Positions 32,547-44,655 of a DNA stretch of 64,000 nucleotides are shown one piece after another (positions within the stretch are counted from its first letter, which is position 1; each line of letters opens with the position of its first letter). This DNA comes from Brasenia schreberi (taxonomy: Eukaryota > Streptophyta > Magnoliopsida > Nymphaeales > Cabombaceae), in contig JAYKKT010000088.1 of NCBI GenBank assembly GCA_036023115.1, positions 4,067,501 through 4,131,500 of the forward strand, in the 5' to 3' direction. Position numbers and translations under genes: made by a program. The notes beneath the pieces were generated by a model, which made no database searches, was not told where the DNA came from, and saw only the letters and a program-made list of their open reading frames with translations.

Positions 32547-34504
32547 CCCAGTTGCATGCACATATGCTGTGTGAGAGTCACAGCTGCTGTAAAGTAAAAT
32601 TGAGTTAAGGGCACTGACACATGTATGTGTGTATGAGGGAACGGTGAAAGGGTCGCCCTTGTAGAGGATTCCTCTCACCATGTAGTAACTTCAGTGCCTT
32701 CTACCTTATTTGAGCGAACAGCACGTCTCGCCGTACCCTAAAGAGACGGTATGTGACAAATTGAGAAACACCATGATGGAGTACCAAAATCTTACACGAG
32801 TGCACCACGGAGGAAGAAAAAAAGCTTCAACCCTAGAATATATATAGGAAAACTGGATCCTGTCACTTTCATTGTTTCTTTTAGTAATATATTTTATTAA
32901 TATAAGTGTAATTTAAAAGATTTTAAGGGTTTTTAATGAAAAGCAATGATTGAGCATAAATGTGCAACATGGGTCGTGAGTATTATCCAATCATACACAC
33001 TCTCTATGTATTTATATAAAATTATTATAATCTCATTCATTCTAGAACATCTATATTAATTTGGACAATTGACTTGCATATAAAGATAAATTATTGATAT
33101 ATTAAAAAAGAAAAGTTTTTTTAAAAGATAAAAGTTGAAAGTACATTCTTAGCTTTCCTACTTTATATTTTTAATCTAAATCATTTATTTATTCAATTAA
33201 TTAATATGAATAACAGTTTTGTACAAAACACTAAGGTCTTCTAGATGATATTGTATTACATTTTTTGATGTGTTGAAATGAATTTATTAAAGTAAAAAAT
33301 AATATTATACTTTTTTAAATTTCTTATTATTGAAAAGTAAAAAAATAATTATGAGAGTATGTTATTTGACAAGATCCATAGTATATATATAAGAAAACTA
33401 CGAGTTTCTCGACACTCTTGTGGAAGACTTCAATTTGCGTCGGTATGATGCAAATAGTTCACAATACATATTGATGTGTTCGTCAATATTGATACGAGAA
33501 TTGATATATTTAATGGTGGTTGTACAAACGGTCAAGCCGAGCATCATCCGGTTGAACGTAATGATACGATGACGTCGAAAGAGCGTCTCTCTTTCTCTCT
33601 CTATAAGAGATCTTCTTCCCGGTTTATTTGACCGCACGTCAGAATAGGTGCACTGAATTGTCCTCACGTGTAACAGCAACCACTGTCTTCTCCTGGGTCA
33701 ATGTGATGTTACGTGCAACGCTCATTCAACGGTGTGACTCCTAGGGTTTAGCCTTATAAAAAAGACACTCCTCTCTCTCTATCTGAACACACAAAAGCTA
33801 TTGGACCAACGAACACTTCAAATAAATGAACATTGAATGTACAGGGCTTTTAATTTTTCAAAATCTAATAATTATATGGATGTAATTGACACGCTCAGAG
33901 TGAATGGATATATTCTTAGATTGTTGTGGTTTCATAATTAATCGTTGGAAAAATTATAAACCATCTTGTATCAGATTTTGGCGATTCAAAATCTACCCAT
34001 AATTTTGGAAAATACATAAAGTGGCCGATCTCCATTGTTGCTGCAGCACTCTTTTCCCAATCTCTGAGATCTAAGAGGACTGTGCTAAAGAAGCTTGGGG
34101 AATCCACCATTATCAGTCAGATGTCAGATCGTGCCGTGCTCCCCAAATCTGAATTGGCTGTCGAGCGTCTCCATCGGCCGGAGGAATCATCAGAAGCTTG
34201 AGGAATCCACAATTATCTGCTTATAAGCTAAACCTCGCGCCTCCTGACATGCCTGTACAAAGATTGAGAAGAGTTTATTGAAAGACTCTGCAAATTGCCT
34301 ATCAATAATATGCTTGTACAAGAAAGGCGTTCATCTAATTCAATCTTTCCATTGAGATAATGTGATAAAACGATCTTAAAGCACCTCTTCTCATATCTGA
34401 ATCGTCAATATTGTTTCTCTTAATGATACAAAGAGAATAATTAAAATCTACTGCCATCATCACACTTGTGCATCTAAAAGAACTTTTCATTATAATAACT
34501 GAAC
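32547..34504. other. No gene recognised; one promoter-like TATA with CT patch
   Basis: Mostly AT-rich. At 33755-33763 a TATAAAAAA box is followed by a CTCCTCTCTCTCT pyrimidine patch, a typical plant core-promoter arrangement. No downstream coding sequence fits, so it could belong to an LTR or a lost gene. The minus-strand frames at 33398-33679 and 33916-34110 match nothing I know. Confidence 0.35.
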
Positions 34505-34772
34505 TTTTGCTATACTAGATTGAGTTAGTTACATCAATTCTTTGTTTTCATACCACTTGATCACGTGCCCTATTAACTTCTAACTCAAAATAAGCTAAAT
34601 CATTCATTATTCTTTCTTTCAAACACTTTTGTGGATTTCTTCTTTCTCTTTTTAACATTTTTAAATCTAGTTTCTCATATTTTTTACTGAAGCTTTCTTT
34701 GATTGTTTTTCTACAAATTTTTTCATTTTATCATCTATTAATGTCGCTCCCAATTTGTTTCTAACAACCATT
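34505..34772 (-). mobile_element. Decayed RTE LINE 3' fragment
   Basis: Minus-strand RTE 3' region, recognisable by TACTAGATTGAG, ATCAATTCTTTG, AATAAGCTAAATCATTC, AAACACTTTTGTGG and CCCAATTTGTTTCTAA in the order of the 12600-12900 copy. It is heavily mutated, without a tail repeat or target duplication. Confidence 0.8.
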
Positions 34773-35839
34773 TTAAAAGAACTTTTCACTAATACAAGTT
34801 TATCCGTCCATAAACATGATTGTGATTATGTGTGTAAAACTACTTACCCCCCCCCCCCCTCTCTCTCTCCTTCCAAATACCGGATTGAGTAAGTGCCTCT
34901 CTCTTTCTCTCTCTTCCCATATACCCAATCGACCAGTTACTAAGTGTCGATCCCCGTACCCTTAACCACCACATTGACGGTGAAAAGCTTTGGCTTGTGC
35001 CTGAATCTTCGATCAGTCGTCGCTCGCCTGAGTCTGTAGGAGGTACCTGTTCGCCTGAGTTGATCCAGTGGATTTGTGCGAGCTTCCCACACAAGGGTTT
35101 CCCAGGGAGAGGATTTACATATTGTTACACTTTTTGTTTTTCTGAGTATGTATATTGTAAACACCCCGAAATCCCACGAATTTCTCAAATTCATCTGGTT
35201 TTGTAAAAGCAGCCCCAAAGGGCCATTTTGAGTCTGGAAACCCAGGAGCCTTCCAAACAACCCTGTACATATGTTTTGAACTCTGTATTTCAAAAATATA
35301 CAATAGTGTTGTTTAAAACTTTTATAAAACATGTTTTGGAACCCCGAAGCAGCTTGGCCTAATCCAGACAGGACCAGGAGAGCTAAGAAGAGCCCGGAAC
35401 CGGAGCACATGTCAAGCTCGGCACAACAACTCTTGTATCAAATTTACACCCTTAGGATCTCGAATGTCCAAGACCCTATTATCATCGAAACCTTGTTTGA
35501 AGTCATCTCCGGAAGGCGAAAATAGAGGCGGACGATCATGTTGGCGAAGACCCAACGCAGACGGAGCACTGATGCTGTCAGGCCCCGCACAAACCGTTCG
35601 TTTCGAACACAGCTCGAAGGAGTCAGAGTTCAGTTTGGATTGGATCTGGACCATATATATCCAGATCCCAATCCAAACCCATGTATGGACTTGGATTTGG
35701 ATTTGGATTCAAAAATCCAATCCAATATCCATATCCATGGCCCACATCACCTTCTCATAAATGGAGGTGGGGCCCACTTGAAATTCACGTGAGATTATGG
35801 GCATGAAAGAGAGTGGGGATGGATAAGATCAAGTGTGGT
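34773..35839. other. No gene recognised; poly-C/CT run and GGATTTGGATT repeats
   Basis: A run of about 14 C followed by CT units lies at 34846-34871. Several frames of 60-156 residues overlap on both strands between 34940 and 35792, but they contradict one another and have no domain. The 35630-35745 part consists of GGATTTGGATT/ATCCAATCC words. Confidence 0.4.
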
Positions 35840-37212
35840 TGTAATTAAGCTTGACTTGTGTGTAAAGATTGGGGTTTATCATATGGGTTAGCCTAATTGA
35901 GTGGGTTTAAGCTTGTAATTAGCCAAAACCTAACCTAGGGCTGCACCAACATGATGTGGTTAAGGTCTATGGGCCATGCAAAGGGAGCTCCTTCACCTAA
36001 ACCTAACCCAAAATACCTAATCCTAGCCTTCCACCCTAATCTGAGCCTAATCACCTAACCTACTTCCCTAATCCCGGCCTAATCCTAACCTAATCACCTA
36101 ACCCACTTCCCTAATCCTTCCCTAATCCTTCCCTAAACCTAGGTTAATTTCCCTAAACCTAGCCTAATCACCTAACCTAGCTCACTAAACGTCACCCTAG
36201 AACCAACCCACCTAACCAAACCCTAAACCCCTAAACCATCCCTAGCCCACAACCTACCCAAACCACTAGTATCTAAAATATCTGGCCCTACCCTTTCCAG
36301 CCCACCTTATCATCATACCACCCTACCTAACCACTACCCCAAACCCAGCCCTAACCGACCTACCCAACCCTATATAAACCCCCCCTTGGGGGCGGGTTTC
36401 ATGATCACCAAGCCGCCTTCCCCAAGCCCAGCCGGGTCCTCCACTTCCCCAAGCTCAACCGCCTGCTCCACCTGCTCCCCATCCCACCACCACCTGCACC
36501 ACCACCTACACCACCACATTCCAGCCGAATGCCACCCCAACTCCCTTCCAACCGAGCGCCACTCTCTTCTTCACCCGGTAAGCCCCCTACATCCTATCTT
36601 GCCACCTCTTCACTCACTCTCCACTCTAAACCACCTAATCTACTCCCCTACCACCCTAACATCAGCCCTTCCACCCGCCACCACCAAACTCCCTTAGTCG
36701 GCCACTCATTTCCCCTACATCACTCCCTTAGTCGGCCACCCCAACCGACTGTTGCCCCTTCATTCGGCCAGCCATCCGCCAGCCATCACCCTCTCCTTGC
36801 TAGCTCATTCCCTTAGTGCCATATTCCCTTAGTGACCTTACTTAGGTCCTTTAACCCAACACACCAAAAACAGCCCATCTCTAGTGGACGGCCACCTTCA
36901 AGGCGCCTCTTCCAGGCACCAAGGACACTCGGCCACCTCCTCTTGCCGTTCAACCTTGCGGAGCCCCCTTTTGCAGCCCAAGGCGAAGGCCAAGCTCATG
37001 CTCAAGCAAGGCATCTACGGACCAGCTACTAGTAAGTGCCTAACTCGGTCTTTAGTTGTATACTTGCTTGAGATTCAATTCGATACGGGGTTGTAATAAC
37101 GGAGCATAGTCTTCCCCCGCTTGTAATAACGTGGCTTGGCACACCCACACACGTGCACTCTCTTAGTTATGCACGATTTTGAACACACACGGGCCTAATC
37201 AGCCCCTAGTAC

Positions 37213-37247
<35 letters not shown>

Positions 37248-37870
37248 TTTTGATTTTGTAGGGTTTTGCTTAGGTTGGGTGCGTTGTCTTTCAATTCAAG
37301 CACTCACACACATTGAGCCTTCGCTCTTATTTGAAAGACCCAAGTAAGGGCCGACCTATATTATTTGAGTTTCATTTCATGTCGTGTGTGTAAGTCTTTC
37401 AATTCAAGCACTCTCACACACATTGAGCTTTCGCTCTTACTCCCAAGACCTTAGTCAAGGCCTATTGCAGTTATATTTGGTTTTAATTTCATGTCGTGTG
37501 CGTAGTACTTCAATTCAAGCACTCTCACACACATTGAGCTTTCGCTCTTACTCCCAAGACCTTAGTCAAGGCCATACTGCAATTTATATTTGGGTTTAAT
37601 TTCATGTCGTGTGTGTAAGTCTTTCCATTCAAGCACGCACCCACATTGAGCCTTCGCTCTTATTTGCAAGACCCGAGTAAGGGCTCATATACATACTCTA
37701 TATACATATCTCCCTTCGGTATTTATATTTCAAGTCATTTTCCTTCGGTTATTTCCCTTCAGTATTGTCTTTACATTCGGGTTTTCCCTTTGGAGTGGCG
37801 TGAGTTTGCATTGCATCTACGTCATACCACGAGGTAGGACACATATTGCATCAAAGCAAGCCCCGCTCAA
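35840..37870 (+). mobile_element. LTR-like block (possible solo LTR) with TATA box and tandem repeats
   Basis: The composition changes abruptly: CCTAA-rich DNA (about 35990-36370), then TATATAAAC at 36371-36378, then a C-rich, proline-coding but unconserved stretch (36386-36830). A leader-like segment and four tandem units (37288-37700) follow. A U3-like part, TATA box and long transcribed leader suggest an LTR of a large Ty3-gypsy element. I could not define TG...CA ends, a target duplication or a primer-binding site, so it remains a suggestion. The proline-rich frames at 36386-37096 are not called as genes. Confidence 0.3.
37288..37700. repeat. Four tandem units of about 108-114 bp
   Basis: CTTTCAATTCAAGCACTC begins units at 37288 and 37396. 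Variant starts occur at about 37507 and 37621. Each unit continues with ACACATTGAGC, TTCGCTCTTA, AAGACC..AGT-AAGG and a TTTCATGTCGTGTG block. Units two and three are almost identical, showing recent duplication. Confidence 0.88.
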
Positions 37871-38780
37871 ATTCGCCCATGTAGTGGAGTGTTCATAACA
37901 CACAAACTAGGTGGCCCGAAAAGGGATAAAAGGAAAGACTTAGGCACGTGTAAATCCACGTGATCTAAAATATGCAATCGCATCTAAAAGACCCGAATTA
38001 GACACCTCGAACCGCTTCGTAGGCTTTCTATCCAAAAACTCGATTTTTGCAAAGCGTACAGACTGACCCTTGCGCATCGGTATAAGAAGGTCTGCGACGA
38101 TAAGAGCTCACTTGCTCACAGTCGCCACGATTGGAAGTCAGTTTTAAATATATCTTCGCTAGCTTAGGTAAGCTAGCTGGCACGCCCTGTTTGCATAAAT
38201 AGGCCTTATACGCACGAGAGGGATCCACTCCAAGCCCAGAAAAGGCAGGGGAGGCGTGGGGATTTTTCGCGCATCTACATATATCTCTCAGTGTATATCT
38301 GACCTGTAATGACTGTCTTTTATAGGCAACCCGCTCCCCCCTCATCCTGGATATTCCACCTATGGCTTCCCTCGTCCGGAGCGTTTAACAGGGACGTTAC
38401 CAAAAATCTTGGTAACATCCACCGTTACGATTCTGGCTTATCTGTTCTAAGTAACGGACTTGATAACCAGCCCAGCCATTACCTGAGCCGAGAATGACCA
38501 GACCTTATCTGTAACACACATAGTCGTCTCCAAGGACCCAAATGAGACACTAGCATAAAACAATCACAATAAATCCCGTCCATTCATTCAGAAGGGCCGA
38601 TTTTGAGTTGGAGCGACGGTTCAGTTTGCAGAAAAACTTAAAGAAAGAAGGTAGTACTCTTCTTAGTTCTTCATCATCGTGAAGGTCCTTAGTTATTAAT
38701 TTGTCGAGAATTGTCCTTTCTCTTCCTCTCCTTGATAAAAGATATAAAAAAGTTATTTGTGGAACAAACTACATTGTATA

Positions 38781-38860
<80 letters not shown>

Positions 38861-39097
38861 CTATATAATATGTATATATATCTATGTGAGAATTGCTAGA
38901 ATCTCATTTATTTCATGTTAAACCATCTATGATAATGTAGAATGTTGGATTAGAGATATGAATGGTTGAAATAAGAAAGCAAAATTTAAAAAGTAGTTTA
39001 CTATTTATTATATGGATCATTCTAAGGTTCAAAATGATGAATGATGTTACATGAATGAGAGTCTAGTAATTATTATTCTTATATATATATATATATA
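37871..39097. other. No gene recognised; (TA)n tract
   Basis: A (TA)n microsatellite of about 37 units lies at 38783-38856. The 38028-38560 part is GC-richer and non-repetitive, but its frames (up to 105 residues) match nothing and have no splice support. Confidence 0.4.
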
Positions 39098-39677
39098 TGA
39101 GAGATAGCGTCCTACTTTTAGATGACCAAACAAATTTCAACGGTTGATCTTTGATGATAAATAGTTGAGATTTTAATTTATAATATAAAAAGTACATGTG
39201 TATTTTTTGTAAGTGCACCTTATCCACGTGAATACTTTTGCTTTTGAAATTTCAAATCTCAACAATTCGTCACCAAAGATCAATAATTAAGACTTATTTG
39301 AATTTGCTACTATCTAAAGGTAACAGCATTCGAGTGTCTTTTTCTCTCTCTTTACGTGTATATATATGATTGAGATTTTAATCTATAAAGTAAAAAGTAT
39401 ATATGTGTATTAGGTACACTTTATTCACACTATAAAAAGTACATGTGTATTTTTTGTAAGTGCACCTTATCCACGTGAATACTTTTGCTTTTGAAATTTC
39501 AAATCTCAACAATTCGTCACCAAAGATCAATAATTAAGACTTATTTGAATTTGCTACTATCTAAAGGTAACAGCATTCGAGTGTCTTTTTCTCTCTCTTT
39601 ACGTGTATATATACGATTGAGATTTTAATCTATAAAGTAAAAAGTATATATGTGTATTAGGTACACTTTATTCACAC
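39098..39677. mobile_element. Foldback MITE with a 247-bp tandem duplication
   Basis: About 39098-39180 (ACTTTTAGATGA, TTGATCTTTGATGA, GTTGAGATTTTAA) is an imperfect inverted repeat of about 39248-39330 (CAAATCTCAACAA, CACCAAAGATCAA, CTATCTAAAGGTAA), the layout of a foldback MITE. From 39184 to 39430 the sequence is repeated almost exactly at 39431-39677. TA-rich DNA borders both sides, including the (TA)n tract at 39690-39752. Confidence 0.65.
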
Positions 39678-39689
39678 TAGCACCCTTGG

Positions 39690-39752
<63 letters not shown>
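39690..39752. repeat. (TA)n microsatellite
   Basis: About 31 uninterrupted TA units directly after the duplicated MITE. Confidence 0.95.
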
Positions 39753-39755
<3 letters not shown>

Positions 39756-42529
39756 GTACTATGTCTGATAAAGAGTCATAGTTGACGCAGCGTGTCTACG
39801 TGGGCATCATGGGTAGGTCCCCAACAGGGCCCGCTGTGAGTCCTTGTGAACCAACACGTTTTAGGCGTCCGATGATGTAAAGTGTTAAGATGAGACTTGG
39901 TTGGTGCGCACCTTTCAGATGCATTCTATCATGTCATAAATGGTGTCTGTTCTAATAAGATCCTGGTCGTCCAAGAAAACCTATTGAATCTCCATGTGCA
40001 TCCTAGCCGTCCGATGTGATGCCCGCCATCAGATGACGGATGATGCAACGTGTTGGAGCTCTAGTGCACTTTTGAAACAGTTCCTTCGGTTCTGGTTGTT
40101 GGGTCCATACGACTCAAATCCCTTTTAAATTTGTTTTTTTTTTCTTTTTTTTAGACAAGAGGCTAAAGTGGTGCACCCTGAAGAGTGAAACTCATTTCAA
40201 ACCGGCTGTTCTAGGTTACGTGCAACCTCGAATTGGAGCAGAATTATCCTAGGACCACTTCTAGTTTTGGAACCGTTTCAGAACTATTTCAAATTTTTTT
40301 CTGAAAAGAAGGGGTGAATGCATCTTTTAGGAGTCAAACTCCTTATCAACTGCAACTGCAAGAAGCATCCTACGAATGAATTGTAACCAAACTGAGAGAT
40401 CCCTGACTATGTTTACGGATTCGGAGCTGGTACCAGTTTAAACCCGAGGACCGGTTCTGGGCCGGCCATGTCTATGTCGCGAACTAAACAAAAATGAGCT
40501 CGTCACAAGCAAACCAAGCTAAAACCAGGGTGGTCGGTCGATTTACCAGCCGTGGTGATGTGCTTCCCCAAATTCAAGACACTTTTTCGAAATAAAGTTT
40601 CTTAAAATATACGAAGCTCATTGAATACCAAAAATAGGAAAGGGAGGAAAAAGCAAAAGCGAATTGGAGAGTGGGCACTCTGTAAATATCTGTGTTCCTT
40701 TGATAGATTCCATTAACATCCCAATAATAAAGAAAAAAACAGGTGCCACCCCACAAAAAAACTTTTCACTGTGCGGCATTTTGAATTTCTAATTTTCATA
40801 TTACTACCACTTTTGAGAAGGATCCAATGCATTCAAAGAAATCCAAGAGTCATACTTTCTCAGATTCCCTCCCCCCCCTATTCCCACCCGCAGTACAAGT
40901 ACCAATAATTAATGTCAACCAAGCGTTCTAAAACCCTATCTAAACCCATATGCCTTCATCTTACCAGTACATTTCTTCCTTTTGAACTTACACTATCATT
41001 ACACAGACAAAACTAATGCATGAATGAACACTTTGAATCAGCCCCTAAACTATTCATGGGCGAGGTGAAGACACTGCCTCACCTGAAATCCGAAGAAAAC
41101 CAAAAGGAATATATGGTCAATAAAAAAAATTCGAATAACAACATACTTCCTCGTCTGAATTTCACCCAAATGAAGTTCGCCTTGCCGGAAAATTCTTCTA
41201 ATACCGAGCCATTGTGACCAGCAATTGATAGACTGCTCTTTTAAATGACTACTGTAAATTTTCATCCTCTTTTAGATCATGGAAGAAATTAAGAGCCGAA
41301 ACAAACCAACATCTAACTCTGAATTTAGGACCCTGGCCTTCAAGATGTAACATTTTGAGGGCTGATGCTTATGGGAATCGAACCCTTGTCTGTATAGAAG
41401 ACAAAAACTGGGCACCCTCGATCTTTCTTAAAAGAATCCCAGGCTGGACGCTCACAGAGATCCAGAGAGAGAGAGTATTTCTTTAATAACAATAACAATG
41501 GTAATAATATATAATAAGAAGAAAAAACAAATTGTTCCTCACCACTCACTAGGGAAAGCAGCAACCTCTGTTGTGTTTTCTCATTATTTACACAGCTCTT
41601 TTGATGGGAGGTGGGAAGTGATGATTGGTGACCAAGCACGCCATTATTTACACACTTCTTTCTCAACAATGTTATTATACTCTTGCTTTCGAAAAATCAT
41701 AATAGAAAATAAGTAGACAAGGTGAGGTGAGCATGACTCAATTACTCTCTCTTTATATATATATATATATATATACAGGACAGTGTATGTATGACAATGA
41801 TTATCGTTCTATTGGAGTTATTCTAGAGAGAAAGTGAAGAATTTATTGAGAATACAAATACTTGGAAAGTACTGATCGCAAATTCCAGAACAACTTCAAT
41901 CCATCAAAAGTAAACAAAACAGTCTTGATATTGTGTATGCAATGATTAACATTTTTATCTATTGCTTCAAGTTTCATCTAGCTTTTGGACCGACCAGTTC
42001 GAGTTCAAACTGCTCAAGCAGTTCCAAACCAACCATGTTTAGTTGGGCATTTTGATTCTCATCCTCTTTGGTTATCTAATTTCTCACACCTTCTCATAAC
42101 ATAAAATATGAATAATAAATCAAATATAAGATATTAGACTATATGGTTTAGACCTCAATTCAATGGTGTCTCCTCCGAGGGTTCATTGCCTGGATTTGTT
42201 GTTTCCCTTGCTTGTAAACAGGGTGCTTTCATGTCTTCCCCTGTACAATCCAAGTAGTTGGGAGCATACTGAAGCAGACGAATATTGTTGATGAAAGGTG
42301 ATGCACACACTGCTTTGTACAAAAGAGAAAATTGGCATCGTCATGTCAATTTCCATCATTACTATTGTACGAGATACCAAATATTTCCCAGGCAGTGCAG
42401 TCTTGATCCGATCTGACCCAAAGTAGATGGTGTGTTACCTGGTTTGACTGATTCGCGTCTGGGATCTAGAAAATCTGAAAATCTCTGACCAGCTAAAGGA
42501 CCTGCTGGTAGTTTGGCATGAGACCAGAT
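39753..42529. other. No gene recognised; GGTTCCGG-family pieces and a tRNA-like B box
   Basis: GGTTCCGG-family sequence occupies about 40180-40480 (ending GGGCCGGCCATGTCTATG) and 41985-42040. On the minus strand near 41365-41395 there is GGGTTCGATTCCCA, a perfect RNA polymerase III box B, probably part of an unidentified SINE. A (TA)n run lies at 41755-41775. The frames at 41340-41716 overlap these repeats and are not genes. Confidence 0.4.
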
Positions 42530-42925
42530 CCCATCCGATCCAAATTACAGTTTGGAACCAACGGTTCAGAATTTTGGTTGGAACCAAAATGAATAGACAA
42601 CAGCAACTAAGCCCTTTCTCACATTAGATTGGGTCGGTTACATGGATTCTTTGTTTTCATAGAGCTCGATTATGTGTCATGTTGACAGTTAAATCATCTG
42701 GAAAAAAAATAACAAAATAAGAAAGATTTAAATAAAAAACTAGACAAATGATTTGAAATCGGCGGTTTGAACCATTAGTTTCATTGGAGGATGAAGGGTA
42801 ACCAAACCAGGAGGAAGGGATCCTGTGTTCGGCAAGCTTCTGAGTAGGGTTAAGCTGTTCTGGTTAGAGGCAGTTTGCAGCTGGTTCAGATCCACTTCGA
42901 ACCAGCCATGTATACCAGTCATTGA
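42530..42925. repeat. GGTTCCGG-family repeat with RTE fragment inside
   Basis: GGTTC/GAACC-rich sequence ending in TCGAACCAGCCATGTATACC. A minus-strand RTE 3' scrap at 42598-42695 (CAACAGCAACTAAGCCCTTT start, ACATGGATTCTTTG) interrupts it, parallel to the arrangement at 10087-10757. Confidence 0.5.
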
Positions 42926-43015
42926 CAGAAAACCAATGCTGTGATCAGGCACGTAAGGTATGAATCAATTGTTGTGCTGACAAATTGGCTACTATAAGTA
43001 TTGTTGTTCCATCAG

Positions 43016-43322
43016 GTTCATATGGCTGGTTCCAGTTACCTTGGAACCGGAACCAAACCGGCTCAATGGTGGGTTCTAGAGTGGTTTCAGTTAGAGTCTA
43101 AATCGCCTGAAAAATATTAAAGCTTTAAAGAAAATTTAAAAATTCTGGAACCTTCGGTTTGGAACCATTGGCTCTGGTTTCGGGCTGGTTCCAGTTCCAT
43201 GAGAGGTAGAACCAGAACCAAAGTGGGTGGGCCCTTGTTCTGGATCCGGTTTCAATCAGTTCCTAGCTCGATTGGGTTCCTGTTGGAACTACCAGCCAGT
43301 TCGAAATCGGTCATGTCTACCA
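43016..43322. repeat. GGTTCCGG-family repeat, about 300 bp
   Basis: The left end is CATATGGCTGGTTCC and the right end AAATCGGTCATGTCTACC, again imperfect inverted CATG-GGTT termini with GGAACC-rich interior. This is the shortest apparently complete member of the family in the window. Confidence 0.5.
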
Positions 43323-43701
43323 CCAGGTTTACAAGTTTGAGGAGTTCTCAGAGATGTCCATGTTACAGATGTGGGTTGGATCTGTTAGTTGGGTTCTAAT
43401 TTGGATTTGAGTTTGGATTAGGGTTTTAGCATACTGAATTCCAATCTGAATAAGAAAAACAGAATATGAACCGAATATCAGATACAGAACTCTTTTTACC
43501 ACGTAAAGTTGGATTAGAAGTTATGCTTATTTTGGCATTGTTGGCAAGTTTGGTCTCATGGTTGTCAATAATTTGCATAATCTTATTGTTGTGCAAATAG
43601 TTTCTGATCCATTTCGGGTTGCACTGAGCTTTTCGAGTCAGGCCACAGTTCATGTCGATCACAAATTCAAGCCACATCAACACTTATGTGGGAATTGGAC
43701 A

Positions 43702-43858
43702 CAGTAGGGAACCCATTTTAGGGCAAGGTGAAACCAGAAGTATAAAGACTTCTTGGGTCTCATAGAAAAATACAAAGTTTGTGGACATGAAATATAAGTG
43801 TGCCTCACCCGAAATACAAGTGCACTTTAACTCAAAAGGATTCCTGAGTCCGCCACTG
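43702..43858. mobile_element. hAT-like MITE, 157 bp
   Basis: It begins CAGTAGGGAACC and ends GAGTCCGCCACTG. The flanks ATTGGACA and GTTGGAGG share a TTGGA core, a possible decayed 8-bp duplication. It is related to 32404-32538 through GTGCCTCACC words. Confidence 0.45.
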
Positions 43859-44343
43859 GTTGGAGGCATGCGAATACGGATCATTGAGGCCTCGTTCAAA
43901 ACAATCTCGTTGCATTGGACGCACCATGAAGCAAGGAACCAAAATGGTCCTCCGCATGCAGATCTTAACTTTCAAACCTAGATATGACCCGACTCTTGAA
44001 TTGGATCCTACTCTTTCTACGAAATCTGTCTATTAGGATTTACAGTTAATTATTTATTATATCAAATGCGTCATCTAAAGCAGAAACCAACCATTGTAAG
44101 ATGAAGGTGAAGTCTGCTGGCATGTTCTTATTATTCTAAAATTCCATAAGAGATGTCTATCTATAGAAAAGAACCAGTCCTTACCGTGAATCCCATTCAT
44201 GGAACCGATTCACACCAATCAAATCACACAAAATTTAGATTCTTAAAGATGACATGTAACATAAATGACAATTATGTACTGAAGATGTGTGTGGCCGAGA
44301 GAATCTGGTGGACACCATGTACAAAATATGTTTGTGAAAAATA

Positions 44344-44655
44344 AAGATGCTTAGATGGATGAGTAGTTACAAGACTGTATACATAATAAGGTTATTAGAA
44401 ACAAATTAAGAGTGGTACCAATAAATGACAAAATAAAAGAAAATTATTTAAGATGGTTTGGATATAAAGAAAGATTACCAAAGGAAGCTATGATAATAAT
44501 GTATGAGAAACTAGACTGTAAAAATGCTAAAAGAAGAAGAGGAAAACCACAAAAGTATTAGAAGGAAACAATAAAGAATGATATATTGAGTTAAATGTTA
44601 TGATGACACATAATCAAGCTCTATAGAAACAAAGAATCTATTTGACTCCAATTCA
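44344..44655 (+). mobile_element. Decayed RTE LINE 3' fragment
   Basis: Plus-strand copy: ATGCTTAGATGGATGAGTAG, ATACATAATAAGGTTATTAG, AAGATGGTTTGGATAT and AACAATAAAGAATGAT follow the RTE consensus order. It lacks the final GACCCC-GGCTTAG segment, which is mutated beyond recognition. Stops are present. Confidence 0.82.

Noticed and set aside
33398..33679. 93-residue minus-strand frame
   Set aside because: No recognised family; lies just upstream of a TATA/CT patch on the opposite strand and could be promoter DNA.
35990..36370. CCTAA-rich tract suggestive of an interstitial telomere repeat
   Set aside because: Units vary (CCTAATCC, CCTAACC, CCCTAAACC) without regular CCCTAAA heptamers, so it is better explained as low-complexity LTR-like sequence.
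36386..37096. Proline/histidine-rich plus-strand frames up to 103 residues
   Set aside because: Composition follows C-rich DNA between a TATA box and tandem repeats in an LTR-like block; frames overlap one another and have no domain.
38711..38899. 62-residue frame on the plus strand
   Set aside because: Mostly Tyr-Ile dipeptides from a (TA)n microsatellite.
41340..41420. Possible tRNA gene on the minus strand (perfect box B word GGGTTCGATTCCC)
   Set aside because: No acceptor-stem pairing or matching box A at the right distance could be seen; a SINE remnant is more likely.
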